A stretch of DNA of 64,000 bases from Bacteroidota bacterium (GCA_016866355.1 VGMN01000008.1:30066-94065), one strand, 5' to 3'. Numbered from the stretch's first letter, positions 35,206 to 44,764 are shown. A program made the numbers and translations. Notes: generated from the letters alone by a model not told the origin.

Positions 35206-35958
35206 ATGAAAAATCAACTTTATCAACAACTTTGTGCGGCACGCAGTCAACAAAAAAAATCATTTGCCGTACTGATCGATCCGGATAAGATGGACCCTCA
35301 ACAACTGGAAAAGTTGATTGCGTTGGGAAAAACAGCCCAAGTTGATTACTGGTTTGTTGGCGGGAGCCTGGTAGTGTCCAATCATCTTGAACAAATGGTA
35401 GTTGATCTTAAAACAAAAAGTAATATCCCCATTATTTTATTCCCAGGCAGCCCCTCGCAGATTACCCCCCAGGCAGATGCCTTGCTCTACCTATCCCTGA
35501 TTTCGGGACGTAATCCCGAGTTATTAATCGGCCAGCACGTACTCTCTGCACCAGCCGTCAAACAAAGCGGACTTGAAATTTTATCTACAGGTTATATGGT
35601 TATTGATGGGGGCGCACCCACCACGGTTTCTTATATCAGCAATGCCGCTCCAATACCCTCCAATAAGAATGAAATTGCCATTTGCACCGCCCTTGCTGGA
35701 GAAATGCTGGGGATGAAATTGATTTACATGGATGCTGGGAGTGGCGCACAAAAACCAATTCCAACGGCAATGATTCAGGCTGTTGCCTCACAAATAGCAG
35801 TACCACTGATTGTGGGAGGCGGTATTACCACTCCTGAAAAAGCAGCTGAAAATTGTAGAGCAGGTGCCAATCTGGTTGTGGTGGGGAATGCTATTGAAAA
35901 AGACCCCGGATTGATTACCGAAATAGGTGCAGCTATTAAAGACTCATCATCTCTTTAA
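35206..35958 (+). CDS. Geranylgeranylglyceryl phosphate synthase family protein (PcrB/GGGPS)
   Basis: GGGPS enzymes join sn-glycerol-1-phosphate to a prenyl diphosphate, the first ether bond of archaeal-type lipids. The 250-residue TIM barrel shows the family marks: FAVLIDPDKMD (magnesium and substrate strand), FVGGSLVVSN, PIILFPGSPSQI, YMDAGSGAQKPI and the phosphate-binding loops PLIVGGGITTPE and AGANLVVVGNAIEKDP. Bacteroidota are known to carry group II GGGPS homologs; their product in the cell is not settled. The gene stands alone and overlaps the convergent response-regulator gene by 23 bases. Confidence 0.88.
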   Translation: MKNQLYQQLCAARSQQKKSFAVLIDPDKMDPQQLEKLIALGKTAQVDYWFVGGSLVVSNHLEQMVVDLKTKSNIPIILFPGSPSQITPQADALLYLSLISGRNPELLIGQHVLSAPAVKQSGLEILSTGYMVIDGGAPTTVSYISNAAPIPSNKNEIAICTALAGEMLGMKLIYMDAGSGAQKPIPTAMIQAVASQIAVPLIVGGGITTPEKAAENCRAGANLVVVGNAIEKDPGLITEIGAAIKDSSSL

Positions 35959-36673
35959 AACGTAGGGTTTGTCTGCGACTCACTTCAATTTTGTCGCCCC
36001 CTTTTAATTCCAACAACAGACCTCCATTGAAATAAGGTTCAATTTTTTCAATCATTCGAAGGTTTATAATATGTTTACGATTGGTTCTAAAAAATAATTT
36101 AGGATCTAGTCGATCCTCCAATGCATTAAGTGATTTTAAAATCATGGGCTTGTTGGCTCCAAAGAATACACGTGCGTAATTGCCTACACTTTCAAAGAAT
36201 CTAATTTCATTCAACTTCACAAACCAACAACGATTTCCATCCTTGACAAAAACCTGGTCATTCTCGGAGAGCACGCCATTGAGTAAACCGTCTCCCTCTA
36301 CTGGACCCATGCGGGCGGCCTCCAATTGTTGTACTTTTTGAACGGCATCTGCCAATCGCATCGGATCAATAGGCTTCATCAAATAATCTAAGGCATTAAC
36401 CTCAAAAGCTTTCAATGCATACTCATGATGTGCTGTTGTAAAAATTACTTGCGGAGAACGATCCAACTCTGCTAATAAATCAAAACCCGTTTTACCCGGC
36501 ATCTGTATATCTAAAAAAACCAAATCGGGTTTCAAGGAATCAATCTTGTCAAGGGCTTCCGTAACATTAGCAGCTTCTTCCACCACTTCAATAGAAGGAT
36601 GCTCTTTGAGTAAATTCCGGAGTTCCACCCTAGCTAATCGTTCGTCATCAATTAATAAAGTTCTAATACTCAT
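35936..36673 (-). CDS. LytTR-family response regulator
   Basis: A two-component output protein of 245 residues. The receiver domain has D9-D10, the phospho-acceptor D55 (LVFLDIQMPG) and the switch lysine in LMKPID (about 101). The C-terminal LytTR DNA-binding domain spans about 140-245 (VKDGNRCWFVKLNEIRFFESVGNYARV, FRTNRKHIINL). It lies six bases after the sensor kinase gene, so the two form a LytS/LytR-type pair. Target genes cannot be read. Its last 23 bases overlap the end of the convergent GGGPS gene. Confidence 0.92.
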   Translation of the reverse strand: MSIRTLLIDDERLARVELRNLLKEHPSIEVVEEAANVTEALDKIDSLKPDLVFLDIQMPGKTGFDLLAELDRSPQVIFTTAHHEYALKAFEVNALDYLMKPIDPMRLADAVQKVQQLEAARMGPVEGDGLLNGVLSENDQVFVKDGNRCWFVKLNEIRFFESVGNYARVFFGANKPMILKSLNALEDRLDPKLFFRTNRKHIINLRMIEKIEPYFNGGLLLELKGGDKIEVSRRQTLRFKEMMSL

Positions 36674-36679
36674 AATTGC

Positions 36680-37741
36680 CTATTGAAGAGGAATAGTTAC
36701 GGAGCACAATACCATATCTTTTTCCTGTTGCCGAATAAAAAGACGAGCCGTGGCACCAAATAAAATTTTTAACCGATTTTGTGTACTGCTTAACCCAAAT
36801 CCAGCGGTAACAACCGCACTATTCAAGTATCCGCTATTGGCTACTTCCAAGACATGGGAGCCCTCTCTTTTAAAAGAGTAAATACGAACCCAGCCACCAT
36901 CAACACGCGTATTGATCCCGTGTTTAATGGCATTTTCAACCAAGGTCTGCACCATCATTGGCGGCACTGTTAAGTCAAGCGTGTCATCGGCAATATCTAA
37001 TTCCACCTGTAGCCGATTTTCAAAACGAATGCTTTCCAATGCCAAATAGTTCCGAATAATATCCATTTCCTGTCGCAAAGGAACCAACTGGGACTTTTCT
37101 GTTTGCATACTGCTTCGTAACAAATTGCTCAGCTCCGTAATAGCCCGACGCGCTCGCTCAGGATTCAAATCCACCAATGCCCGAATACTATTTAGCGAGT
37201 TGAAAATAAAATGAGGATTGATATGCGCTTTCAATGTTTTCAACTCCAACTCTCGAACAGCCGATTCTAATTTGAGTGTGTCCAATTGCCTTCTACGATT
37301 ATCTGCGTAATAATGAAAGAAATAGTAAAGCAACATCCACGAAAAAACAAAGAGCCCATTGTCAATAAAAATGGCCAACCATTTTTGGAAAAAACTTAAA
37401 GAATACGCATCAGGACTTAAAAATAAATCGAATAATTCCAAGGCTAATAAAATGATAAGTCCATAGATAGCGGAACTTACCAGTATGCTAAAAAATAATC
37501 CTGGCCATGCCTTCTCAAGCGGTTGTTGTAGCCAGCCTCTTTTCTTAACAACCAATCTGGCAATATGCGTGATCAGCAGTCCCAGAATACAAATGATGAG
37601 AATTCTTGCTGATAAAACTCTAGCCTCAAGTCTTACATTAAATACGTTGGCAAACAAAACAGTCAGGGCACCCACAAGTCCCCAGCCACCGAGTTGCAGC
37701 AACCAATAAAGCCTTTCACGCGATTGTAATAAGTTAATCAC
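36680..37741 (-). CDS. LytS-type sensor histidine kinase
   Basis: A membrane sensor of 353 residues with four hydrophobic segments (about 12-32, 45-63, 79-105 and 120-142), no large periplasmic domain, and a His_kinase (LytS-type) domain. The phospho-acceptor is H177 in HINPHFIFNSLNSI, and the ATP-binding N box is VENAIKHGI. It is followed six bases later by its LytTR response regulator. The short loops suggest it senses a membrane-embedded or very small signal. Confidence 0.91.
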   Translation of the reverse strand: MINLLQSRERLYWLLQLGGWGLVGALTVLFANVFNVRLEARVLSARILIICILGLLITHIARLVVKKRGWLQQPLEKAWPGLFFSILVSSAIYGLIILLALELFDLFLSPDAYSLSFFQKWLAIFIDNGLFVFSWMLLYYFFHYYADNRRRQLDTLKLESAVRELELKTLKAHINPHFIFNSLNSIRALVDLNPERARRAITELSNLLRSSMQTEKSQLVPLRQEMDIIRNYLALESIRFENRLQVELDIADDTLDLTVPPMMVQTLVENAIKHGINTRVDGGWVRIYSFKREGSHVLEVANSGYLNSAVVTAGFGLSSTQNRLKILFGATARLFIRQQEKDMVLCSVTIPLQ

Positions 37742-37855
37742 CGGTTAAAGTTACACCGCGCTCCCAAGAAAGAAGTGAAATTTGTACCAGTGGTTAGCAG
37801 GGATTTTCAACGGATTTAGCGCAACTATCCTGACATTTGTTTGTTATATTTACCC

Positions 37856-39796
37856 ATGAACCGTACCCCTATGTCCATAACACCTGGCCCCCTTCTCAGC
37901 ACCATCGATTCCCCTGCAGACCTGAAAAAACTCCCCAAGGAAAAACTCCATCAAGTTTGTGATGAGCTGCGCCAGTATATAATCGATGTGGTTAGTGTGC
38001 ATGGCGGTCATTTTGGAGCCAGCTTGGGTGTGGTGGAATTGACTACCGCGCTACATTATGTTTACAATACTCCTTATGACCAATTAGTATGGGATGTAGG
38101 ACATCAAGCCTATGGTCATAAAATATTAACTGGCAGACGCGATAATTTCCCTACCAATCGTAAATACAAAGGACTCAGTGGTTTTCCTAAAAGAAGCGAA
38201 AGTGAATACGATACGTTTGGTGTAGGTCACTCCTCTACTTCCATTTCTGCTGCATTGGGAATGGCAATGGCTGCAAAATATAAGGGCGAACAAGACCGCA
38301 AAGTGGTTGCCGTTATCGGAGATGGAGCAATGACAGCAGGGTTGGCCTTTGAAGGTATGAACCATGCAGGGGTAGCCGATGCAGACATGCTGATCATCCT
38401 CAATGATAATTGTATGGGTATTGACCCCAATGTGGGCGCTTTGAAAGAATACCTGACAGATATTTCTCTCTCTCCCACTTATAATAAAATGAAGGACGAT
38501 ATCTGGAAGTTGATGGGAAAACTACCCGTTGGAAAAAACTTCAGTCGTTCAATGGCGCATAAGTTAACAGAGGGGGTAAAAGGAGTGATCAGTAGTAGTT
38601 CCAACTTATTTGAAGCACTTAAAATTCGATATTTCGGACCCATTGATGGTCATAATATTTCTCATTTGGTAGACACTTTGCGTGATCTCAGGAATATACC
38701 GGGACCAAAAATTCTTCACATCATCACTACCAAAGGAAAAGGATACGCACTTGCTGAAAAAGATCAAACTAAGTGGCATGCACCAGGACTTTTTGATAAA
38801 GTAACGGGGGAGATCATGCAAAAAAAGAAGGAAGGACCGCAGGCGCCAAAATACCAAGATGTGTTTGGTCACACCATGATTGAGTTGGCGGAACAAAATC
38901 AAAAGATTTTTGGGATTACCCCTGCAATGCCCTCCGGTTCGTCACTAAAATTCATGATGGAAAAAATGCCACATCGTGCTTTTGATGTGGGGATTGCCGA
39001 ACAACATGCTGTAACGGTGAGTGCGGGTATGGCTACGCAAGGGATGCGCGTATTTTGCAATATTTACTCTTCTTTCATGCAGCGTGCCTATGATTCCGTG
39101 GTTCATGATGTAGCTATACAAAAACTGCCAGTGGTCTTTTGTTTGGATCGTGCAGGTGTAGTGGGTGACGATGGCCCTACCCATCATGGCTGTTATGATA
39201 TTGCTTACTTCCGTTGCATTCCTAATATGATCATCAGTGCCCCTATGAACGAAAGTGAATTGCGCAACTTGATGTTTACCGCACAATTGGAAAGCACAAC
39301 CAATCCCTTTGTGATTCGCTACCCCAGAGGTGAAGGTGTAACGCCAGATTGGAAAACACCATTCAATGAAATTAAAATTGGAACTGGCAGAAAATTAAAA
39401 GAGGGTGAAGAGATTGCATTACTCACACTTGGGCATCCCGGGAATTTTGCCTCCGCCGCCATTCGTGCATTAATCAATGACGGTATTAGTCCGGCACATT
39501 GTGATATGCGCTTTGTAAAACCCCTGGACGAAGCCTTGCTACATGAAGTATGTCAGCGATATCTCAAGTTAATTACGGTAGAAGATGGCACTGTGAAAGG
39601 AGGATTTGGTTCTGCCATTTTAGAATTCATGGCTGCTAATGGCTATAAAAATGATTTACGCATGCTGGGTATACCTGACCGATTGGTAGAACATGGCAGC
39701 CCGGCAGAATTACATCGAGAATGTGGGTATGATGCCAACGCCATTGTCAATGCGGTCCGTGAAATGGCCGGTGTAGTAGTAAAAATGGGAGAATAG
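37856..39796 (+). CDS. dxs: 1-deoxy-D-xylulose-5-phosphate synthase
   Basis: DXS condenses pyruvate and glyceraldehyde-3-phosphate, the entry to the MEP isoprenoid pathway. Thiamine diphosphate motifs are intact: HGGHFGASLGVVELT near the start, GDGAMTAGLAFEG, and the GIAEQHAVTVSAGMA block with the catalytic glutamate. I chose the ATG at 37856; a second ATG at 37871 is also possible. GACATTTG (37832-37839) is a near -7 match upstream. Prenyl units from this pathway would also feed the GGGPS encoded 2 kb upstream, a metabolic link but not an operon. Confidence 0.96.
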   Translation: MNRTPMSITPGPLLSTIDSPADLKKLPKEKLHQVCDELRQYIIDVVSVHGGHFGASLGVVELTTALHYVYNTPYDQLVWDVGHQAYGHKILTGRRDNFPTNRKYKGLSGFPKRSESEYDTFGVGHSSTSISAALGMAMAAKYKGEQDRKVVAVIGDGAMTAGLAFEGMNHAGVADADMLIILNDNCMGIDPNVGALKEYLTDISLSPTYNKMKDDIWKLMGKLPVGKNFSRSMAHKLTEGVKGVISSSSNLFEALKIRYFGPIDGHNISHLVDTLRDLRNIPGPKILHIITTKGKGYALAEKDQTKWHAPGLFDKVTGEIMQKKKEGPQAPKYQDVFGHTMIELAEQNQKIFGITPAMPSGSSLKFMMEKMPHRAFDVGIAEQHAVTVSAGMATQGMRVFCNIYSSFMQRAYDSVVHDVAIQKLPVVFCLDRAGVVGDDGPTHHGCYDIAYFRCIPNMIISAPMNESELRNLMFTAQLESTTNPFVIRYPRGEGVTPDWKTPFNEIKIGTGRKLKEGEEIALLTLGHPGNFASAAIRALINDGISPAHCDMRFVKPLDEALLHEVCQRYLKLITVEDGTVKGGFGSAILEFMAANGYKNDLRMLGIPDRLVEHGSPAELHRECGYDANAIVNAVREMAGVVVKMGE

Positions 39797-39799
39797 ACG

Positions 39800-40600
39800 C
39801 TAGTTCAATGTGGGATCTACCATGTTGATGGCATTAGCTTCTGCTTCTGCCGCACCTTCTTCGTCGTACTCAATAATGAAATTATTTTTCCCCTCTCCGA
39901 TAAGTATGCGCAAATAGTGCATCTGGATTAACTCCAACACAGACAAGAAAAGGAATATGGCATGCACCCTGTTTTCGCAGGTCTCAAAAATCTTTTCAAA
40001 AGAAACAGTTTTTTCAGCACGCGCAATCGATAACATTTGCTTTCTGCTGTTCTCCATGGTGTAGTTGTACCTAACAACCGTATGAACAGGTTTATTAACA
40101 CGATCACTATATTTCTGCATGGCTTTTTCAAAAGCCTTCATCAATTTGAATAGTGTCACCTGCGTAATTTCAGTGCCCTCACTTGCTTCCTCCCCTATGG
40201 CAGACAACTCGCGTTGGATATTACCGCGTTTTACCAACAATAATCGATTGGCTTCCATTTCTGCCATTTGCGCAGAAGCTTCTTTGAATCGCTTGTACTC
40301 CAAAATCTTATTGACCAACTCGTCGCGGGGATCAATTTCATTTCCTTGCTCATCTAATTCTTTACGAGGCAACAGCATTTTAGCCTTAATCCGCATTAGC
40401 GTAGAAATAAAAAGAATGAACTCACTACTGAGTTCCACATTCAAATCCTCTTGCTGGTGGATATAATCCAAAAAGTCGTTGGTAATTCGGGTGATGGGAA
40501 TATTATAGATGTCAAGTTCGTCCCGTTCAATAAAAAATAATAAAAGATCAAAAGGACCTTCAAACTGTGGAAGACGAATCTGGTAGGAATATTGCTGCAC
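39800..40600 (-). CDS. scpA: Segregation and condensation protein A
   Basis: ScpA is the kleisin subunit that bridges SMC heads in the chromosome condensin. The 266-residue protein opens with the diagnostic YQIRLPQFEGPFDLLLFFIE stretch and then DELDIYNIPITRITNDFLDY, and has a winged-helix C-terminus (AIFLFLSVLELIQMHYLRI). The partner genes scpB and smc are not in the window. It converges with dxs (three bases between stops). Confidence 0.94.
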   Translation of the reverse strand: MQQYSYQIRLPQFEGPFDLLLFFIERDELDIYNIPITRITNDFLDYIHQQEDLNVELSSEFILFISTLMRIKAKMLLPRKELDEQGNEIDPRDELVNKILEYKRFKEASAQMAEMEANRLLLVKRGNIQRELSAIGEEASEGTEITQVTLFKLMKAFEKAMQKYSDRVNKPVHTVVRYNYTMENSRKQMLSIARAEKTVSFEKIFETCENRVHAIFLFLSVLELIQMHYLRILIGEGKNNFIIEYDEEGAAEAEANAINMVDPTLN

Positions 40601-40660
40601 AGATTACTGGTTGTTATTGTTTAATTAAGTTTTAGACAAATTTACAGAACTTTGCGGCCT

Positions 40661-41554
40661 ATGTCTAAGAAATTAATCAGCTGGTTACTTTTTATTGCTT
40701 TGTGCCTAATCTGGGGCAGTTCATTCAAATTAATGAAGGACAGTACGGCAGCCCTCACGGGTTCACAAATTGCTTCCCTCCGCATTTTTGCTGCGGCATT
40801 GGTATGCTTACCTTTTGCATTATTTCAATTAAAAAATATTGAAACTAATCGACTACCACTGGTTGCACTCAGTGCAGTAATAGGAAATTTACTACCGGCT
40901 TTTTTATTTGCTATTGCACTAACCCGCATAGATGGTTCTCTGGGAGGAATTCTAAACTCTTTAACTCCCATCTGTGTGGTATTAATTGGGATCTTGTTTT
41001 ATGGAGATCGCATCGCCGGCCAAAAAATGATAGGACTCGTAATTGGCTTTACCGGGTTGGTGCTACTTACATTAGTACCTGTTTTTACAGGCCAACGTGT
41101 AATCAGCTTAGATAATATGAGTTATTTATTACTGCCTGTGGTGGCTACTTTATTTTACGGTGTGAATGTGAATATGGTCAGTCATCGGTTAAAGGATATT
41201 AATCCCATTAACTTGGCTACAGTTTCTGTTGCCTTTATGATAATTCCTGCATCGCTACTTCTTTGGCAGTTAGATTTTTTTACCATTGACCTCACCAATG
41301 CAGCAAACCGGGAAGCCATTATTGCTACTGCTGCATTAGGCGTGTTGGGAAGTGCCGTTGCTACTGTATTATTTTATTCCTTAGTACAACTAGCAGGTGG
41401 GTTATTTGCCTCACTAGTTACCTATGGTATACCCTTTGTAGCTCTTTTTTGGGGGTTTCTGGATCATGAGGCTATCACCATCCTTGAGATCGGATGCTTA
41501 CTGTTGATCTTAGCAGGTGTATATCTGGCTAATAGCAGCCCCTCGCATAAATAG
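40661..41554 (+). CDS. EamA/DMT-superfamily transporter
   Basis: This 297-residue inner-membrane permease has about ten hydrophobic helices in two EamA repeats. The first carries LCLIWGSSFKLMKDS, the second begins near LLLPVVATLFYGVN. It belongs to the drug/metabolite exporter family; the substrate is not predictable. The ATG at 40661 is used rather than a TTG nine bases upstream. GAACTTTG, a near -7 match, lies just before it. Confidence 0.88.
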   Translation: MSKKLISWLLFIALCLIWGSSFKLMKDSTAALTGSQIASLRIFAAALVCLPFALFQLKNIETNRLPLVALSAVIGNLLPAFLFAIALTRIDGSLGGILNSLTPICVVLIGILFYGDRIAGQKMIGLVIGFTGLVLLTLVPVFTGQRVISLDNMSYLLLPVVATLFYGVNVNMVSHRLKDINPINLATVSVAFMIIPASLLLWQLDFFTIDLTNAANREAIIATAALGVLGSAVATVLFYSLVQLAGGLFASLVTYGIPFVALFWGFLDHEAITILEIGCLLLILAGVYLANSSPSHK

Positions 41555-41576
41555 TTAGATGGGTACTTAGACGCAT

Positions 41577-42140
41577 TTAAACGGACATGATTTCTTTTTC
41601 TTTGGCAGTCAAATGTGTTTCCACCAAGGAAATATGTTTATCCGTTAATCGCTGAATACCATTTTCTGCATCCTTACACACATCTTCACTAAGCCCGTTT
41701 TTCTGTATTTTTTTTACTTGTTCAATCGCATCTCGGCGAATATTACGCACGGCTACTTTACAATTTTCGCCCTCAGCTTGGCATTTTTTTACCAACTCCC
41801 GACGACGTTCTTCTGTGAGTGGAGGCATAAAAATGCGTATCAACACGCCGTCATTTTGGGGAGTAACACCCATGTTGGCAGCAATGATTGCCCGTTCAAT
41901 AGGCTGCACCATATTTTTTTCCCAGGGTTGGATACTTAGGGTACGTGCATCCATTACACTGATATTGGCAACCTGGTTGATAGGTACAGGAGCTCCGTAG
42001 TAATCAACCATCAATCCATCAAACATTTGAGGGTTTGCCTTGCCGGCGCGAATCTTGATCAGCTCTGCTTCCAGATGACCAATAGCTTTTTTCATTTGAT
42101 CCTGCGCATGCGCAGCAATCGATTGAACATCTTCTGACAT
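41577..42140 (-). CDS. frr: Ribosome recycling factor
   Basis: RRF splits post-termination ribosomes with EF-G. The 187-residue protein has the expected blocks: LEAELIKIRAGKANPQMFDG, VDYYGAPVPINQVANISV, DARTLSIQPW, PPLTEERRRELVKKC and the C-terminal helix VRNIRRDAIEQVKK. A TAATTTTG box (minus strand, 42146-42153) sits five bases before the start, hinting at a nearly leaderless message. Confidence 0.97.
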   Translation of the reverse strand: MSEDVQSIAAHAQDQMKKAIGHLEAELIKIRAGKANPQMFDGLMVDYYGAPVPINQVANISVMDARTLSIQPWEKNMVQPIERAIIAANMGVTPQNDGVLIRIFMPPLTEERRRELVKKCQAEGENCKVAVRNIRRDAIEQVKKIQKNGLSEDVCKDAENGIQRLTDKHISLVETHLTAKEKEIMSV

Positions 42141-42145
42141 GGTTG

Positions 42146-42153
42146 CAAAATTA
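42146..42153 (-). promoter_or_regulatory. -7 promoter element for frr
   Basis: On the minus strand TAATTTTG matches TAnnTTTG. It is only five bases from the frr ATG. The plus-strand -7 element of the transketolase gene lies 52 bases away, making a divergent promoter pair. Confidence 0.45.
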
Positions 42154-42204
42154 TGAAGTTTTACACACTATTCCCCGAACCTCAACGGAATGAAAAAAAG
42201 AATT

Positions 42205-42212
42205 TACGTTTG
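42205..42212 (+). promoter_or_regulatory. -7 promoter element for the transketolase subunit gene
   Basis: TACGTTTG matches TAnnTTTG, 14 bases before the ATG at 42227. No -33 TTTG at normal spacing. Confidence 0.5.
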
Positions 42213-42226
42213 CAAAAACCAATTAC

Positions 42227-43069
42227 ATGGCTACCACCGCTGATTTAAAAAATATTGCCACTCAAATTCGTCGAGATATTGTTCGCATGGTACATGCGGT
42301 AAATAGTGGCCACCCGGGTGGTTCCTTAGGTTGCGCTGATTTTTTTACCGCGCTCTACTTCAAAATAATGAAGCACCAACCTTCTTTTAACATGGATGCC
42401 TCCGATGAGGATCTATTTATTTTATCCAACGGACATATTTCTCCTGTATTCTATTCTACACTTGCACGGGCCGGCTATTTTGATACCAAAGAACTGGCCA
42501 CTTTTCGAAAAATAAATTCTCGTTTGCAAGGACATCCGGCCACGCATGAGCATTTACCAGGTATTCGTATTGCATCAGGTTCATTAGGACAAGGGCTGAG
42601 TGTAGCTGCCGGTGCTGCATTAACAAAAAAATTAAATGGGAAAAAAGACCTGGTTTTTTCCTTGCATGGAGATGGAGAACTGAATGAAGGACAGATCTGG
42701 GAAGCTGCCTTATTTGCAGCGCACCATAAAATTGATAATCTAATTGCAACCATCGACTGGAATGGTCAACAGATTGATGGTCCCACTGATAAAGTGATGA
42801 ACCTGGGAGATCTTGAAGCTAAATTTGGATCTTTTGACTGGACCGTTCTTCATATGGATGGCAATGATATGGACAGTACTGTTGCTACATTGGAAAAAGC
42901 AAAATCGTTGACAGGAAAAGGAAAACCCATTGTAATTCTGATGCGTACTGCCATGGGTAAAGGAGTTGACTTCATGGAAGGAACCCATGAATGGCATGGT
43001 ATTGCCCCCAATGATGAACAATTGGCTAAAGCACTGGCACAATTACCCGAAACACTGGGTGATTATTAA
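42227..43069 (+). CDS. Transketolase N-terminal subunit
   Basis: This is the thiamine-binding half of a two-subunit transketolase (pentose phosphate pathway). The 280 residues hold the TPP pyrophosphate and metal motif GDGELNEGQIWEAALFAAHH with IDWNGQQIDG, and the histidines of SGHPGGSLG and GHPATHEH. It ends naturally where single-chain enzymes continue into the pyrimidine-binding domain. Split transketolases usually have the C-terminal gene next door. Here the next gene (43087) is on the other strand and unrelated, so the partner must be elsewhere. Confidence 0.9.
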   Translation: MATTADLKNIATQIRRDIVRMVHAVNSGHPGGSLGCADFFTALYFKIMKHQPSFNMDASDEDLFILSNGHISPVFYSTLARAGYFDTKELATFRKINSRLQGHPATHEHLPGIRIASGSLGQGLSVAAGAALTKKLNGKKDLVFSLHGDGELNEGQIWEAALFAAHHKIDNLIATIDWNGQQIDGPTDKVMNLGDLEAKFGSFDWTVLHMDGNDMDSTVATLEKAKSLTGKGKPIVILMRTAMGKGVDFMEGTHEWHGIAPNDEQLAKALAQLPETLGDY

Positions 43070-43086
43070 TGCGAAGACTTGGAGCT

Positions 43087-44310
43087 TTACATTTCCCGTA
43101 AACTAATTTGGTAAGTGGACGCCCTGGCAGCCGGTATCCAGGAAGCAGCAAGGGCAATGATCAAAACTGTACCCGCTACTAAAAAGAAATCCTCAGCCTT
43201 TACGGCAACTGGATAATAATCGATTAAAAAACTTCCTCCCTCCAACGGAATCAAGTGATAAGTAAGTTGCAGCCAGGCCAGTGCATACGCAATTATCATT
43301 CCTATCCCACTCCCCAGCAGGGACAACAAAATTCCCTCTGTCAAAAAAATTCGTTGGACCCACTGCTTGTTGGCACCCAGTGCTTGTAATACTTGAATAT
43401 CCTTTTGTTTTTCGAGCACCAACATAGTGAGTGCTCCAATCATTGTAAAGGCCGCCACAATAAGGATAAGTGATAACACACCATACACAATCCATCGTTC
43501 GGTACGCATCACTTTAAATAATGTTTTATTCTGTTCATATCGATCTTCTACTACAACCTGATCACCCATTATAGCTTTTAATTGAGAACGAACAGTAGCC
43601 GCATGAGCGTCGGCATTTACACCCAGTTCCACCCCCCCGGCTTGTTCAGCAGTTAATCCTAATTGCTCCCGCATAAAATCAAGTGAAGTAATGGCATACT
43701 GATCATCAAAATCTTGTTGTATTAAAAAACTGGCAGCCGTTTGTGCTGTATCTACGCGAATGGATGCTGACCAATCCACTTGCAACCCTTCTGTTTGCTT
43801 CGGTAAATACACCGTAATGGGTGCAAGATTTCTATCAGCCAACACCGCAAGCGAAGACTCCACTCCTGCACCTAAAACTAGCAAGGGGCTGGTTGCAGTA
43901 CCTACAGTAAATTGGCCACTTACCAAATGCTGTGCTACGCCACTTACAGCTGTGTAAGCCGTATCCACTCCTTTCAAGTTAACCAAGGCTTGATTTTGGC
44001 CAGCTTGCAGCATGGCTCTTTCCTCAAGCACCAATGAAACAGCTTCTACTCCTTCAATTGCATGCAAAGACTTTAATTGAGCCGCCGTAATGGTGAGTAC
44101 TTTTCCTTGTGCCGGCACCAATCGCCAATCCGGATAAAAGGAGGAATAAAGTGACTTAACCATTCCCTCAAATCCATTGAAAACACTTAGCACTAGAATA
44201 AGGGCAGCTGTACCAATAGCCATTGCAAGTACAGAAATTCGTGCAATCCAATTAATGGCTTGGGTAGATTTTGGTGCTTTAAAATATCGCCAGGCAAATA
44301 ATAGATGCAT
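43087..44310 (-). CDS. LolC/LolE-type ABC transporter permease (FtsX family)
   Basis: This 407-residue permease has one N-terminal membrane helix (about 22-45), a large periplasmic domain and three C-terminal helices (about 275-300, 322-345 and 368-390), the FtsX fold. The opening FAWRYFKAPKSTQAINWIARIS is typical of lipoprotein-releasing LolC/E proteins. It follows rbfA by nine bases. A LolD-like ATPase at 5.1-5.8 kb could be its motor, which is inference. Confidence 0.88.
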   Translation of the reverse strand: MHLLFAWRYFKAPKSTQAINWIARISVLAMAIGTAALILVLSVFNGFEGMVKSLYSSFYPDWRLVPAQGKVLTITAAQLKSLHAIEGVEAVSLVLEERAMLQAGQNQALVNLKGVDTAYTAVSGVAQHLVSGQFTVGTATSPLLVLGAGVESSLAVLADRNLAPITVYLPKQTEGLQVDWSASIRVDTAQTAASFLIQQDFDDQYAITSLDFMREQLGLTAEQAGGVELGVNADAHAATVRSQLKAIMGDQVVVEDRYEQNKTLFKVMRTERWIVYGVLSLILIVAAFTMIGALTMLVLEKQKDIQVLQALGANKQWVQRIFLTEGILLSLLGSGIGMIIAYALAWLQLTYHLIPLEGGSFLIDYYPVAVKAEDFFLVAGTVLIIALAASWIPAARASTYQISLREM

Positions 44311-44319
44311 GAACGGATT

Positions 44320-44706
44320 TTAAGAGGCGGAGGGATCCTCAGGAGTTGTAGGACGTTCCTCGTGAATCTTTTTAAACAATTCTTCCATCTTGAAAACATG
44401 ATCCAGTGTATCGTCCCTAAAAAATTTCAATACAGGTATACTACGTAGCTGATGCCTGACTTCAGCCGCTAATTCTTTTTTGATCTCATGATGCCGGTCC
44501 TCAATTTTTTGGAGAGCCGCCTCCGGATTCTTAACCTGAAAAAAGCTGAGGTAAAATCGAGCCTCCAGCAAATCAGGAGTTACTTTCACATCAGCGATGG
44601 AAACCATCCCGCCCTCCAGCATATTCAAACCCAAACGCTGAAAAATACTGTTCATTTCCTCGTTTAGTAAACCCGCTATTTGTTTCTGTCTTTTTCCTTC
44701 TTCCAT
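44320..44706 (-). CDS. rbfA: Ribosome-binding factor A
   Basis: RbfA helps mature the 30S subunit and 16S rRNA 5' end. The start at 44704-44706 (MEEGKRQKQIAGLLNEEM) matches the family and gives 128 residues; upstream codons in frame are unlikely. The KH-like core is EGGMVSIADVKVTPDLLEARFYLSFF with the HEIKKELAAEVRHQLRSIPVLKFF block. It leads a two-gene unit with the LolC/E-type permease. Confidence 0.93.
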   Translation of the reverse strand: MEEGKRQKQIAGLLNEEMNSIFQRLGLNMLEGGMVSIADVKVTPDLLEARFYLSFFQVKNPEAALQKIEDRHHEIKKELAAEVRHQLRSIPVLKFFRDDTLDHVFKMEELFKKIHEERPTTPEDPSAS

Positions 44707-44764
44707 AAAACCGCTTTCTATCCCTGTAAAAGTAGTTACTTTGTTGCGATCAGCGTTCAAAGAT

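Noticed and set aside
42227..43069. Truncated transketolase pseudogene
   Set aside because: The gene ends at a normal domain boundary with an intact TPP site. Two-subunit transketolases of this size are common.
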